From contig NC_051072.1 of assembly GCF_004664715.2 (NCBI RefSeq), forward strand, positions 33,072,642 through 33,136,641: DNA of 64,000 nt. Reading direction: 5' to 3'. Shown here piece by piece: positions 34,195 through 46,162 of the stretch. The stretch's first letter is position 1; each line of letters starts with the position of its first letter. The notes beneath the pieces are model-generated. The model was given only the letters and a program-made list of their open reading frames with translations, did not search any database and was not told where the DNA came from. Source of the stretch: Peromyscus leucopus (Eukaryota; Chordata; Mammalia; Rodentia; Cricetidae). A program made the position numbers and the translations under genes.

Positions 34195-34385
34195 ATAGGA
34201 TCAGAGAAATGGCTGAGCAGATAAGGAGCTTGCAGTAAAAGCCTGGTGACCTGATTCAATCCTGGAGCCCACATAAAGGTGGACAGAGAGGACACACTCG
34301 ACAAAACTGTCCTCTCATCTCCACTGTCGGGAACAGCATGCACACACCTCCATCCAGGATTAATAAATAAGAATTTTAAAAGAAT
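34195..34385 (+). mobile_element. B3-type SINE, sense
   Basis: 'cagagaaatggctgagcaga', 'gcctggtgacctgattcaat', 'cctggagcccacataaaggt', 'actgtcctctcatctccact' and 'ttaataaataagaattttaa' follow the sense B3 order, including the pol III-type head. Confidence 0.85.
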
Positions 34386-34679
34386 AATTAAAAATCTGTC
34401 TATATGCATAACACAGAACTATGGTAATCGGTCTAACAATCAAAATAAAGGAGGGTATGGAACAGAATTCTAAAGATCAATGAGTTTATAAGCTAATAGA
34501 GCCAAACTGGTAGTAGTCAGAGCTCGGTTGTTATGTTTTCGGGGTCAACACCAGGGTCCCCTTAAAGAAACAGCTTGCATTTAACTTTCCTCGTGCTCGA
34601 ATGCACCGTGCCTCAGCAGCTGCTGTGTAACCCCCCGCCCCCTGCTTCTACTGGTGCTCCAAGTCCAACACTCAAAACA
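34386..34679. other. Unassigned DNA, no gene seen
   Basis: GC-richer around 34590-34660. It may be further antisense L1 sequence, but this is not clear. Confidence 0.4.
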
Positions 34680-34828
34680 CAGACTCCAAGCTAGACTCAC
34701 GTGAGGGAGAGCATGTGGCACTTGTATTTCTGCCTTCAGGTGCCTCACTCAGTGAAACTTTGTCCAGTTTCATCCACTACCTGAAGCTTTCATGACTTCC
34801 TTTTTTCTTTACAGCTGACTAAAACTCC
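34680..34828 (-). mobile_element. L1 ORF2 3' end, antisense (possible 5' inversion)
   Basis: The plus strand reads the antisense of the end of ORF2: 'cctcactcagtgaaactttg', 'tccagtttcatccactacct', 'ttcatgacttccttttttct' and 'acagctgactaaaactccat'. It adjoins a sense L1 3' UTR from 34829. Confidence 0.65.
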
Positions 34829-35535
34829 ATGGACCTTTGCAGCTCTCCACCTTGGTCAGAGAAGTTTCTTTCATGCAGTGGCGGCAGTTAACACAGACAT
34901 CCATCACTAACCAAAGTGCTAAAGGGAGGGCCAGTGAACTACACGGACTATCTACATTAGCTCCTCCTCTCCCACACTCAGGGAGTATCATGGAAGATGG
35001 ACAGAAAGAATACAAGAGCCTGAGACATCGGGGGCTCCTGTGACTACTGTCCTCTCCCTTGATGTGACAGGGCTGTTGCAGAAACTTACAGGACTGTGAC
35101 TGTCTTGCACGAAGTCAAGTTGCTTAAACTTCCAGAAGTGAAGGTGGGAGGGACTTCTAAGTCCCCACCACTATGTGAGCTCTATTGTTAGTAGATGGTG
35201 GATGGTGGTAAAGAAAGAATTATTTTTCTTTGACCTATTGGTCACTGGTAGGCTGACCATGTACTAAAAATTATCCTATACACATACACATACAGATGGT
35301 GCTAATTAGACTCTATGGATATATGATATGTATATATGTGTGTATGTATCATGTGCATACATACATATATGTATATATGTAAGTGTATATATAGACACAC
35401 ATAAAGGATATAGTGTTAGGAGGAGGACACACTTAGGAGTGTGGAGAGGGAGAAGATGAGTAAGATGCATTATAAATATGTATGGAATTCCAAAAAGTGA
35501 ATTTAAAATACTAGGGAAAAGAAATTGCCTAAAGT
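34829..35535 (+). mobile_element. L1 3' UTR, sense
   Basis: Landmarks match a rodent L1 3' UTR: 'gacctttgcagctctccacc', 'ggcggcagttaacacagaca', 'cactaaccaaagtgctaaag', 'cccacactcagggagtatca', 'gatggacagaaagaatacaa' and, near the end, 'gtatggaattccaaaaagtg'. AT/GT-rich sequence at 35327-35400 is an internal expansion. Open frames of 68 residues on each strand are chance. Confidence 0.75.
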
Positions 35536-35704
35536 GTATTTTTTTAAAAAGGGAACAGAAATATAGAGTGTAAAATAGATGTATTTCATATATCAATCTT
35601 AATAATTATATTAAAATAAAAGTTTAAACACTCTGAATGAACATTAGAAATAGTAGAATGTATTTTTAGCAACTTGTTACACAAAGGCCATCATACAACT
35701 GGAA

Positions 35705-36433
35705 AACTCTGGAATTGCTGAAGGGACAAAAGGAAAACGATCAAAATAGAGGTGTGTGCAAGAACTGTCTGCAATGGAATTACTAGCACCCAAAGCCACT
35801 CTAAGAACTGATAAGTAGGATTGCACTCAATTATAAAGCTGCTGAACAGAAGAAGAAATGGTTACCAGAGTGAAGACAGTCTGAAGAATGAAAGAAACAA
35901 ACTTCTCTGAGCTGTATGACAGATGGGGTTTTATATCTAAAATTGTAAAGAATGCTAGGAATTGATCCCTAAATTTTCCAGTCAATAAATGGGCTAATGA
36001 AATGAACAGATAACTCTCAAAAGGAGAATCACAAAATGTTAATAAGTATTTGTAAGTGTGTACAATCCCTACTCACCAAGAAAATGGGAATTAAAACCGC
36101 CTTGAGATTCCATTTCTTCTGAGTCACAATGGCAAACATCATGAAAGCAAATAGCAGCAAATGCTGGTGATAATGTGAGAAATCAGGAGCACTTAGTCCC
36201 TGTTGATGTGAATATAAACTTCTCAAGTCACTATGAAATTCAGCATGGAGATTTCTCAAGAAACTAAAAATAGATCTACCACATAACCCAGCTAAACCGT
36301 TCCTGGACTCACTCTCAGAGGGCTGAAGCATTCTAAGTCCCACCACAGAGATACTCAGACACACATTAATTGCTGAATAACGAACAAAGTAGGGAAATGG
36401 AACCATCTAGATGTTCATAAACAAATGATTGGG
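35705..36433 (+). mobile_element. L1 ORF2 3' part, degenerate (left of LTR)
   Basis: Diverged ORF2 sequence: 'ggttaccagagtgaagacag', 'cagtcaataaatgggctaat', 'gggaattaaaaccgccttga', 'gtcacaatggcaaacatcat', 'gcaaatgctggtgataatg', 'ctaccacataacccagcta' and 'gaaccatctagatgttcata'. It is full of stops and indels and continues beyond the LTR at 36760. Confidence 0.88.
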
Positions 36434-36759
36434 TGTAAACTGTGGCTCCCCGCACTAATAATCAATCAGAGGCTTAATATTATTTATAACTGCTTGGCCA
36501 TTAGCTCAGGCTTGTTACTGACTACCTCTTACACTTAAATTAACCCATAATTCTTATCTATGTTTAACCACATGGCTTGGTACCTTTTCTCAGTTCTGCC
36601 TTGTCATCTTTCTCCCTCTGTGTCTGGCTGGTAGCTCCTGACTCTGATCTTCCTTTTCCCAGCATTCCTTTAGTCTGCTCACTCTACCTATACTTCCTGC
36701 CTGGCTACTGCCAGTCAGTGTCTTATTAAACCAGTGTACAAAAGTTTTATCCCACAGCA
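36434..36759 (-). mobile_element. Solo LTR inside an L1, rodent class II (ERVK-like)
   Basis: On the minus strand it begins 'tgctgtgggataaaactttt', carries 'cagtagccaggcaggaagta' and 'aagccatgtggttaaaca', and ends 'gagccacagtttaca'. The 6-mers attggg (36428-36433) and actggg (36760-36765) fit a target duplication with one mismatch. It splits one L1 into 35705-36433 and 36760-37260, so it is younger than that L1. Confidence 0.88.
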
Positions 36760-37260
36760 ACTGGGTAAAAAAAAATTGTGATATATATACACAATGGAGT
36801 CTTTTTCATCCATAGCAAAAAAAAAAAAAAAAACAAAAAAAACCCCCAAAATCGTGATATTTGCAGAAAAATTCATACTAAATGAAGAAGTAATTTAGAG
36901 TGAGGGAGATGAATATTTCATATATTTTCTCCTGTGTGAATCTTAGGCTGTTTTTTTAAATATATGAATATATGTTTATATATATTGTGTGTATATAGAT
37001 AATAAAATTGGAAAGAGAATCATGGAAAGGGAAAACTGGGTCTTAGGAAGCCATAAGGGAGAAAGAAAGGGTAACAGAATAACAGAGTATGCTTGACATG
37101 AAATTCGAAAGTGTGGAAGTGTCACGACAGAAATAGTGCAGGGAGGAAAATGAGGAGAGCAGGAAGGATGATCACCAAAGAAAGTGTGTATGAAAATACA
37201 ACTATGCAATGATAACTCATAAAGCAAGACAAAGAGAAAAATTGAAAAACAATCCATCTA
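36760..37260 (+). mobile_element. L1 3' end, degenerate (right of LTR)
   Basis: Continues the interrupted element: 'attgtgatatatatacacaa', 'tggagtctttttcatccata', 'gatatttgcagaaaaattca', 'tactaaatgaagaagtaatt', 'ttctcctgtgtgaatcttag', then 3' UTR 'aattggaaagagaatcatgg' and 'gtgtggaagtgtcacgac'. An interrupted A-run near 36818-36843 has expanded. Confidence 0.85.
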
Positions 37261-37269
37261 TATGCTGTT

Positions 37270-38650
37270 CATATGATACAAAACCATAAAAGGAAAGTAA
37301 ACATTTCAGAAACCTCTAATAAACTAAGAAGTGCTAGGATGGATACACAAAATAGATTTTTAGACAAAAAATGTTATTATAGTTTAAAAAGGGATAGTTT
37401 GCAACAAGAGTTCAGTTAATCCATTTAGAATTGGCAAAATACATATAAACACATACATATACACAAACACATACACACATACAAACAAACACACACACAC
37501 ACACACACACAATTAATCAAGGAAAGAAAAAAAGAAAAAAATCTAGAATCAAGAATAATATAAAATATTGAAGCAATCAGTAAGGTAAACTTTAGTACTC
37601 CACCTCCAATAATGGATAGACAAAAAGTGGAAAAATAAGAATTTATAAACAAGCCACTCACATAAACAGCTAAACAAGCCTGCATTCATAGAAACATCCA
37701 AACAAAAACAGCTTTTTTCTTAGGAGAGTCTAATATTGAATTAGGAAAATAAGTATCAATATGTTAAAAGATATAGGATCATATGAATTATGTTTTCTGT
37801 CCAAAAAGAAATTAAATTAGACATCAATAAAATATATTTTAAAATTTTAGATATTTGGCAATTAGATAATTTATTTCTAATAGAAAATAGGTCAATGAAG
37901 AAATCACAGTGGGAATAAAGAAATCATTTAAATTAATGAAGGCCATTTATTTCAAAATGAAAAACTGTTAAATCTGTCTAAGCAAGTGCTTTGAAGGAAA
38001 TTCAGATATATATTTTAATAGGAACATATAAATGTTAAATATGTTTTAAAAGATAATGATATAGAAAATTTATATACAATATATTTATATTTAAATGTAA
38101 AATGAAAGTAAATATTTACAGTTAAAATAAATTTGTGTATATTATAAGGTAAAGGTATTATATTACTATCTTAAATTTCTACCTTAACAAATTAAAAAGA
38201 AGAGAAAATTGAACCTATAAAATGGATAGATATGTACTTAATAAAGATTAATGAAGAAAAATAAGAAACATATACAGAGAAAATCAACCAATTTGTAACT
38301 TTACTGTTTTACATAATTAAAATATGAAAACCTGAAGATATGGTCACTGGACAATAGACTGTATTTAAATTATGAAAATGATGGAAAATAACTACAGTAC
38401 TTACAGATATTGAGTAATAATGGAATGATTCCATTTTTACATCATCTTTAGAGTAGACAAATATGCAAGGACAGGAATTAGGTCACTGTGTCTGTGAGGA
38501 ATGTGAGGAATGGACCATAAGAAGGAACTTTAATGGGTATAGAATTATTAAGGATAATTAAATATTCTGGTGTAGATAGTTAGTGATGGTAAACTTATGA
38601 TATAAGTACATTTAAAAGCAGTGAATTAAATACTTTTGAAGTTTTATTTC
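37270..38650 (+). mobile_element. Ancient L1M: ORF2 middle plus 3' end
   Basis: The left part carries decayed ORF2 endonuclease/RT-linker sequence ('tataaaaaggg'-like at 37380-37395, 'ccaataatggatagacaaaa' at 37605, 'ggatcatatgaattatgttt' at 37777, 'agaaattaaattagacatca' at 37807). An (AC)n tract at 37439-37511 has expanded inside it. The right part (about 38400-38650) resembles the L1M 3' end, with 'ctttaatgggtatagaatta' and 'gtgatggtaaacttatgata'. Much of the RT region between them is lost or unrecognisable. No frame survives. Confidence 0.65.
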
Positions 38651-39149
38651 AATTTTTAAAAATCCCAAACAATGCCATCTAAAGAGTACACATGCCTGAT
38701 TTTGTCTATACTTTATCAATATCTGTTATTAAATGAGGATTTGGATAAGGATAGAGAGGAGAATGTGATGGTAGAGGAAGAAGAGATGATGCCTGGGCTT
38801 GCAGGAGGGTATTTGTCTGTGTGTGTGAACACATGTACACACTCATGTGAACGCAAACACGTTTTTTCAGGGCATTTCTATTATGGTGAGAGGAAACCTT
38901 ACATACTGGCTGCAATTTCAACTGCATTTCAGAAAAGGTCTCTCTGTGGTTTACTGCTGCCTACAATAGGTTCACCGACATGAGCATTTGATTCTCGTCT
39001 CCACCTTATATCTGTCCTTAGCAGTGTGCCAGATTACAGATCCGCACACTACTGCATCTGACTTTCATATGGGTTCTAAGTGTCTGAATTCATGCTGTCA
39101 TCTTGTAGCACAGGCACTTTACTCCTGTGATGTCTCTCAGCCAAAATTT
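38651..39149. other. Unique DNA, no gene seen
   Basis: A 103-residue open frame (38672-38983) has no domain. Nothing else recognised. Confidence 0.45.
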
Positions 39150-39330
39150 ATTTATTTATTGTTTATTTATCTATTTGTTTATTTGTTTGTTTATTGAGAC
39201 AGAGTTTCTCTGTGTAGTTTTGGTGCCTGTCCTGTATCTCACTCTGTAGACCAGGTTGGCCTGGAATTCACAGAGATCTGCCTGGCTCTGTCTCCCAAGT
39301 GCTGGGAATAAAGGCGTGCCCCGCCATCAC
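39150..39330 (-). mobile_element. B1 SINE
   Basis: (TTTA)n/(TTTG)n tail at left, then 'gagacagagtttctctgtgt', 'gtgcctgtcctgtatctcac', 'aagtgctgggaataaaggcg' and 'gccccgccatcac'. Moderately diverged. Confidence 0.93.
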
Positions 39331-40487
39331 AAAATTTATTTTCTAAATGACTTTCCCACTATGAGTTTCAAGTAAAGATTTAAATATAAATAATCAAAAT
39401 ACCTTTATTAATCTCTGTTTTTTCCCACATCAAATATCTCATTAAAAGGATTCAATTTATAGTGGTTCGTGTGAGGTGTCTAAGTGAGAGGGGTGCAAGA
39501 GGAATTGTTTGTTCATAATAACTACGATCTGTATCCTTATGTGCAATAATAAAAATGCCAACATGGCAATGTAAACTTACCATTTCCATGAGAAGTAAAG
39601 CTTCATGAAACATTCTAACCTTGCATGTGTCACTACATTTTTTCACAGCCATGATGTTGAGATGTTAAGTTTATGAGTAAACATGAGATACTTCCTGATG
39701 TTAACTGAAAACATTGAACAATTTAACTGTTTCTCAATTTAAAATTGAACAATATTTATTGTCTTAGTCTCTTTACTTTGCAGTGTGCACAGTTACCTTC
39801 CCTGTTCCCAGGTCACTTCAGCCTTTCTTCACTTAATGCTTTCCAATGACAGTACAAATTAAAAATGCATACTTAGAAATAGCATGAACACGAGCAATAG
39901 TGAATAAAAGAGAATCTGTACTTTGGGTTGTAAGGGGTTATTTCCCATGTTTTAAAATATCAAGAGGAAAACAACTCTACAAGTTACAGAACACGGGGAA
40001 TAATCATATACATATGACCTGTCAGGAGTAAAAAGAAAGAAAAGTACAGACTATAGCAACAAGATGCTTAAGGTATACAGTGTATGGTAAGCAAGTTCTC
40101 TTTATTTCCATTTTAAGTGACTTCTCTGCTTTCCAGGACAGAATACAACAATGCATGCTCTTATGTTCCTGAATTTTTCTGCATTTCACTGGTGAATAAC
40201 CACAGAAAACTACAATACTTGCTACACAAATGAATTTATCGAGATGCTAGTAGTCGATATTTAGCTCGTTTGATCATTTATCAACTTTTACAAAGAAAAT
40301 TATCAGAATATTTTCTTCTAACCTTTTGGTAGAAATATATTCTGTGTAGTTCATGAATGACTTTTTTATGAATTTCTTTGTGAGATATTCATAGTTCTTA
40401 TAATAATTGTAGCACTGTGATATTTGATTATATTTTATAAATCTCTAAGAACTCATATCTACTATGTGATATTTCTCTCTCTCTTCC
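39331..40487. other. Unique AT-rich DNA, no gene seen
   Basis: Nothing recognised. Confidence 0.5.
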
Positions 40488-40628
40488 ATGTTTTTTTCTC
40501 TTTTGAGACAGAGTTTCTCTGTCTTGAAACTTGCTCTGTAGACCAGGCTAGTCTCGAACTCATAGAGATCCATCTGCCTCTGCCTCCTGAATATGGGGAT
40601 TAAAGGTATGCACCACTACTACCTATCT
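40488..40628 (-). mobile_element. B1 SINE, diverged
   Basis: 'gagacagagtttctctgtct', 'ctctgtagaccaggctagtc', 'tcgaactcatagagatccat', 'tggggattaaaggtatgcac' and 'caccactactaccta' are antisense B1 with an internal deletion in the right half. Confidence 0.92.
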
Positions 40629-42050
40629 GTGATATTTCTCTTATTGTTAGTGATTGGCAACCAAAATTTCTGATGAGGAAATAAAAAATATTTTTGCATT
40701 CTAATTTCTGATTGGCAAGCAGTCAGGAAGACTTTCTAGCTTGCAGAATTTTGTTGCTATTACATCATACTCTACAATGTACCCAGTGCTATCTGCTTTC
40801 TTTCAGGTTTGTAGTATAAATCGAATTTTAGTAACTGGAGAAAAAAAAAAAAACTTTCTATGTAGAAATAACTGGTTATTTTTAGAATGTCAAAAGGCCA
40901 TTGAGATTCAGTTTTAATTTTACCTTGAATGGTATCAGTCTCTTTTTCCTCATATAAATTCTTGGTTGTGTACAGATTTTCATGTAATACACTGTATAAT
41001 ATCATTATTCTAAAAAAAATGGACTATCATTATAATTTATTTCAGTACTATGGACTATGATGAATGGAATAAGTCAAAACTTCAGTTCCAATCTGTGACT
41101 ATCAGGAATAAATATTTCAAAGATTACAGGCAAGGGCCTCTCATCTTTTCGTCTTTATCTCTTTTCAAATTCATGCCATTCTTTCACTTGATTGTATATT
41201 TTTCTTGATATGCAAAAACCTCTTTTCCTTGGATCAAGAGGCAATACATAGAGAATGGACACAGATTTCTAAAATTTGAGCGAAGACATATAGCCTTGGA
41301 CATTTCAGAGAATAACTTGATGTTTACATCCTGTTAAATGTAAGAGAACATAGAACAGGTCTATTAAACTGAGGGGACCACCGACACAGGAAAATTTTTG
41401 TCGTATGAGTGACAATATTGGGATACTACACTTGATGTTACACTAATAATTAATTACTTATATAAAGTTACCAATTTTATTAAGCACCTCCATCCATATT
41501 TGCTTACTCTCTCTTAAATGGTTTCTTTCGGAGGGCAAAAGGGTGTTTTGCTGCTGCTGCATTTTTTAAGTTGCTTACCACATTCTAACTCAGTAACAAT
41601 GAAGTGAAGTCATTAAGTAGATGGGCATGTTACAAAGATTGTGTACATGGTCAGTACCTCTCAGGCAGGTAATGCACTGTATGGTGTCCCAATCTACCAA
41701 CTGTTCTTTTTCTGAAGTTGTATTAGATTGTTTCAGAATTAAAAGATACATTTTAACACATATAGTTTTCAATATTATACAACTAAAACTAAAAGTAATT
41801 GATAAATCAATCATTATTAGCTGACGTAAATATCTGTAGATGTCAGTTAACCCAATCCTTTCCTCCCACAGCATTTCCTCCTATGGTATTACTATCTCCT
41901 CTTGTCTTTTGAAAAGGAAATTTTTTTCCTTCTGCAGATAAGGTTATAAGCTGGGTAATAGTTCAATTGTGTTTTATTAAACCTTTTATCCTCTTTTTCT
42001 CCTTTCCCCCATCAGCTGTCATAGGAAAGTTAAGTAGCCTTGATTTGTTT
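40629..42050. other. Unique AT-rich DNA, no gene seen
   Basis: Nothing recognised. Open frames reach 94 residues (41590-41874, minus) without a domain. Confidence 0.5.
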
Positions 42051-42127
42051 AAAAAAAAAAAAAAAAAACTGAAACAACAACAAAAAAAGAAACCAAAAAC
42101 CACAAACAAAAACAAAAACAAAAAACA
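42051..42127 (+). repeat. A-rich / (CAAAAA)n tract
   Basis: A pure A-run followed by CAACAA and CAAAAA units. It resembles a retroposon tail but no SINE body is attached on the left. Confidence 0.8.
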
Positions 42128-42999
42128 TTCTGCAGCTTAGTTACAGACAGGAAGCAAACTGATGAAAATGGAAATCGATTCTTTTTTCTCTTGTACCTTC
42201 CAAAACAGAAGTCTGTTTTCCTAGACGCCTGCTGAATGTGAAAATTTTTTTCCCACACTGCTCTACGTCATTCCTCTAGAAACTTTAAGATTCTTTAAAA
42301 GTATCTACAAAATTAGGTGAAGGGTAAAATTATGAATTTCCCACTTGGAAGAAAGTGGCTTAAATTCTATCCAATTATTTGCCATGACAACCAGCTAAAC
42401 ACAAAAGGGCTGGAATGGATGTAGAGTACTGCCTCTATAATCATCACTGTATGTCCTTCAAATCATGGATATGCAGCACCACCATCCCCGGCTACTTCAG
42501 GGCCATAAGCCTACACGGTAATTACATGCTTCGGAACACTCCACTTAAGTGCATCAATAATATAGTGAGTGAACATGTTCTTTAATTCTGCACCTGTAAA
42601 TGGAGGGAAAAAATAAAGAAAATATCTCTATCAAAAAAAAAATGAGAAGGAAGACACATAAATTAGGCAGCCAAATTATTTTTAGCTGTTTTTCTGAGCT
42701 ATCCCTCTAAAATTCAGATGCTTATTAATTCATGGTTTTCCACAAATGAAAAAAAACTATATATATGCTCATGTGGATATAAGGTTAGGATATATAGCAA
42801 TGCAGATGCCCAAAACAAAACAAAACAAAATACCCAGTTAAGCTGATGTTTTACATTTAATATAATATTTCTACCATATATTATGAAACTCCTGGGCATT
42901 TTTTTTTATTTCAGATGACCATAATGTCTTTATCTAACTACTGCTAGTAAGATGTAGACTATAACACATTCTAATTTCAAAACTTCCAACATAAAAATA
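42128..42999. other. Unique AT-rich DNA, no gene seen
   Basis: Nothing recognised. Confidence 0.5.
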
Positions 43000-43047
43000 A
43001 AAATTAACAAGTCATGACATTAAGAAAATTAACAAGTCACAGCATTA
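43000..43047 (+). repeat. Short tandem duplication, about 25-bp unit x 2
   Basis: 'aaaattaacaagtcatgac' plus 'attaag' is followed directly by 'aaaattaacaagtcacagc' plus 'atta', with two or three differences. Confidence 0.85.
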
Positions 43048-43105
43048 CTTATCTGTGTTGACCAATAAGGTATAAATATTAGGAGGCATTTCTGCTTATA
43101 TGGCA

Positions 43106-43165
43106 TGTGTGTATGTTTGTATTTGTGCATGTGTGTGTATACATGCATGCATGCATATGTGTATG
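43106..43165 (+). repeat. TG/CATG-rich simple repeat
   Basis: Imperfect (TG)n with GCAT units, about 60 bases. Confidence 0.8.
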
Positions 43166-44968
43166 TTTAATTTGTGAACCAACAATCTATATGAAAAAGG
43201 AAAATTAATACTTAGTTCAATAGAGCAAAAATAAGCCACCAAAACTTTAGGGAGAAAAAGTGGTTGTTATAGAATTAGAAGACCTGTCTTCTCCCCGAGT
43301 CATGTTGTCAAATGCAACACAATGTCTAATTCCTTGGAAATATAAATTCATTCTAAATGTAAAATATTTAAGGGACTGATTTACTATATTTTGTTGAATT
43401 TCAAAATGCTTCTTATTAAAATTATACAAACAACATTGACATATTTACTACTATAAACAAATTTTCTTAGGTTTTTCCTATGTTTCTTCAGTTAGAAAAA
43501 AATGAGAGAAACAAGTGAATCTGTGTAAAGCCCAACATTTTATGCAAACAAGCATTGTTCAACAAAGATACTCAATGTAAAATACGTATTTGTCACTAAT
43601 TTCAAAATATATCTGCTATTCAAATTAGAAAAAACTTTCCATGATTGTAGACTATCCTATAAAATGTAATACAAAAACAAATTAAAGTCTACATTTATAA
43701 AGGAATAAAAAGAATTTACCCAAATCCAGAATATAATGTTTTATATTTTAAATGTACTTATTATTCTAGAGTAATTTAATTTTTCTTTTCATTATAGATT
43801 TGTAAATTTATGAGCATGTTTTAATTAATATTCTGTCCATGAACAAAACATCATGTTTATTTTCCAATTCACTTCTTAAAAATAATCATATATTCCAGAT
43901 GTCTTTGGGGACCAAGAATACATATTATAAATTCTTTCTAATAGTAGATAAATGGAAGAATAATTTCCTTTTGAAAATGATTGCCCAAACTATATCAAAA
44001 TAATCATATTTTAAAGTTATATTTAGGATCTTCAAACTTTACCATGAAGTATTCTAAAACACTTTTCATAACTATTAATTTAATGTTTACCCTGTCTTTA
44101 TGCTTCTTTATGATTGCAGACTTCTGAAGAATTATTAGTCATGTAGTGATATGTGAAATACTGAGCTCTTAATATATAAGAATGCTTTCTTTGGAACAGT
44201 ATCATATTATTTAGAGAAAGCAATGTTTTGATTTTTTGAGACCCAATGCAAATTACGTTAATTGGCTTTGGGCCACCCACAATATAAATCTGAGACAAAA
44301 TATTAGTTTCCTATTGGAAGAACTGCAGACAATCATCCAAGAGTTAGTACTTACTGTTGCAGCTTCTTATTTTATGCAGACGTGAACAGTAAAGCATCCA
44401 GCCACATAACACTATGATGCTAGCATACTGCTAAGATTTGCTTACAAGGCTGAAATCTAGAGAGAAAAATTTGAAACTTTATCTCAAGCCCATTAGAAGG
44501 TTTTATGGTAATGGTACTGCAGAACCTCCCCAAATCATAGTAATTACTCCCATGACGTGCCCAAGGGTCGTGCACTCAGAAACCAAAGTGGGAATGCCAA
44601 GGGTTAAGTATCTGAATAATCTCACAGCAGTTTTGCATTTTGTTTTTATTTCTAATCAGTTTTTGTTTGCTCTTGCTGATTAGAAGGTAAATGATACTAT
44701 CAAAAGAAGGCCATTTCAAACATTCAGATTCTTACTTGGCCTACACCTAGGAGCTCCCTGGAAATCTCAGCTAAAGTGTTACCTTTGAGCAGACAAATCT
44801 TGAGTACAGATTAATAAGACATATAGAAACTATCTCTTGGTGTCATCTAGTGGTTGCATTTCACCACTACATAAAAGAAATGCTTTATTGGTTTTCTGAG
44901 TAAAAAATTGTTTGATTACGTTTTTTGCTGAGTGACTGGAGTAAAAGAAGCTGCCATTTTTTTCACAG
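43166..44968. other. Unique AT-rich DNA, no gene seen
   Basis: Nothing recognised; strongly AT-rich from 43450 to 44100. Confidence 0.5.
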
Positions 44969-45094
44969 GCAAGCGAAGGCCAGCAGCAATCAAGCCTTCC
45001 CTGGTTCTTCACGCTGGCCCTTCACAGCAGCGCCTTCTTATGAGGTCAAGGCACAGGGAGAAGGGAAGCTCAGTTATCACACACTGGTGTGAAG
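44969..45094 (+). other. Exon-like segment bounded by strong splice signals
   Basis: The acceptor reads 'gccatttttttcacag|g' and the donor 'gaag|gtgagg', giving a 126-bp segment of higher complexity in otherwise AT-rich DNA. It lies wholly inside a 104-residue plus-strand open frame (44932-45246), but that frame shows no domain and neighbours no other exon-like feature. A non-coding exon, a conserved element or chance are all possible. Confidence 0.25.
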
Positions 45095-46131
45095 GTGAGG
45101 CCGGATGCCCTATTTACGTTGCATGGCTGAGTAACTTGAGTGTCATCAAGGGACACCCACAGCCAGCACATGAGGTATTTTCTCTTAGCTGGCTGAACAG
45201 CACTCAGGGGACTCTGACAGACCAAGCTGACATCCTAACAATCTGATTGCAGATGGCAATGGTAGGAGCCTCCGGATGATAGAGAAGAGTCCCCTGACCT
45301 TCCTGTCATCTACTCGCTCAATCTGTATCCTAATATAGGAGCACGGCACAACTATCACAAGGAAAGGTGACAGTGGAAATAAGTTATCGCGTCGATGTCA
45401 TCTCTAATGCTATAGTTCCTTGAAGACGAACTGTAATTTCTAATATAACTTTTCAATTTTGAAAGGAAAGGGCACCAAGGCTGGGTTGACAGAAATAAAT
45501 TATCCAGATAATTAAGGCTAACTACTCCACTTTCTCCTACTCCCTGGCCCACACACAGACAATAATAGGGCTCAATTATTTATAATTCAGATTTTTTTCT
45601 TTTTTTTTAAAAAAAAGGATTTCAATAAAACTGGTGTTTGAATAGCTCAAAATTATTATCATTAGGAAGAAAATTGTTAGCAAATTATAATCAGGAAATG
45701 TACAAATTTTCAATTATCATAGTTTCTGTTCGTGTGTTCGGTGTAACAACAGAGAAGGCATGCTTTAAAGATGGAAGCAGGAGATCTCAAACTTCATTCT
45801 TATTTGCTACCATTTTCTGTTATTTTTGTGTAAATTTAGTGGGCTTCTAAAATAATCCACATAGATTTATCTATATTAAACAGGATTTATTTTTTATTTC
45901 AGCAGCTTACTTTGCATTACTCCATGGACACTAACTTTTAAATTAATTTCACATAGTTTTATTGATTCCTTTCCCTTGTGTATAATTCTTTTCATTTTTG
46001 TATTTCTTACACACAACTACAGATCAATAAAGGGAATTGAGTGAGAACATGAACAGATATAAGCTTCTAGAAAATTATTTTCTCCTGTTTTATACTCATA
46101 CTAATATTTGTGTGTGGTATTCATATAGACA
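45095..46131. other. Unique DNA, no gene seen
   Basis: Higher complexity up to about 45350, then AT-rich. Nothing recognised. Confidence 0.5.
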
Positions 46132-46162
46132 TGTCTATCTATCTATCTATCTATCTATCTAT
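46132..46162 (+). repeat. (TCTA)n microsatellite
   Basis: About seven uninterrupted tetranucleotide units. Confidence 0.95.
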
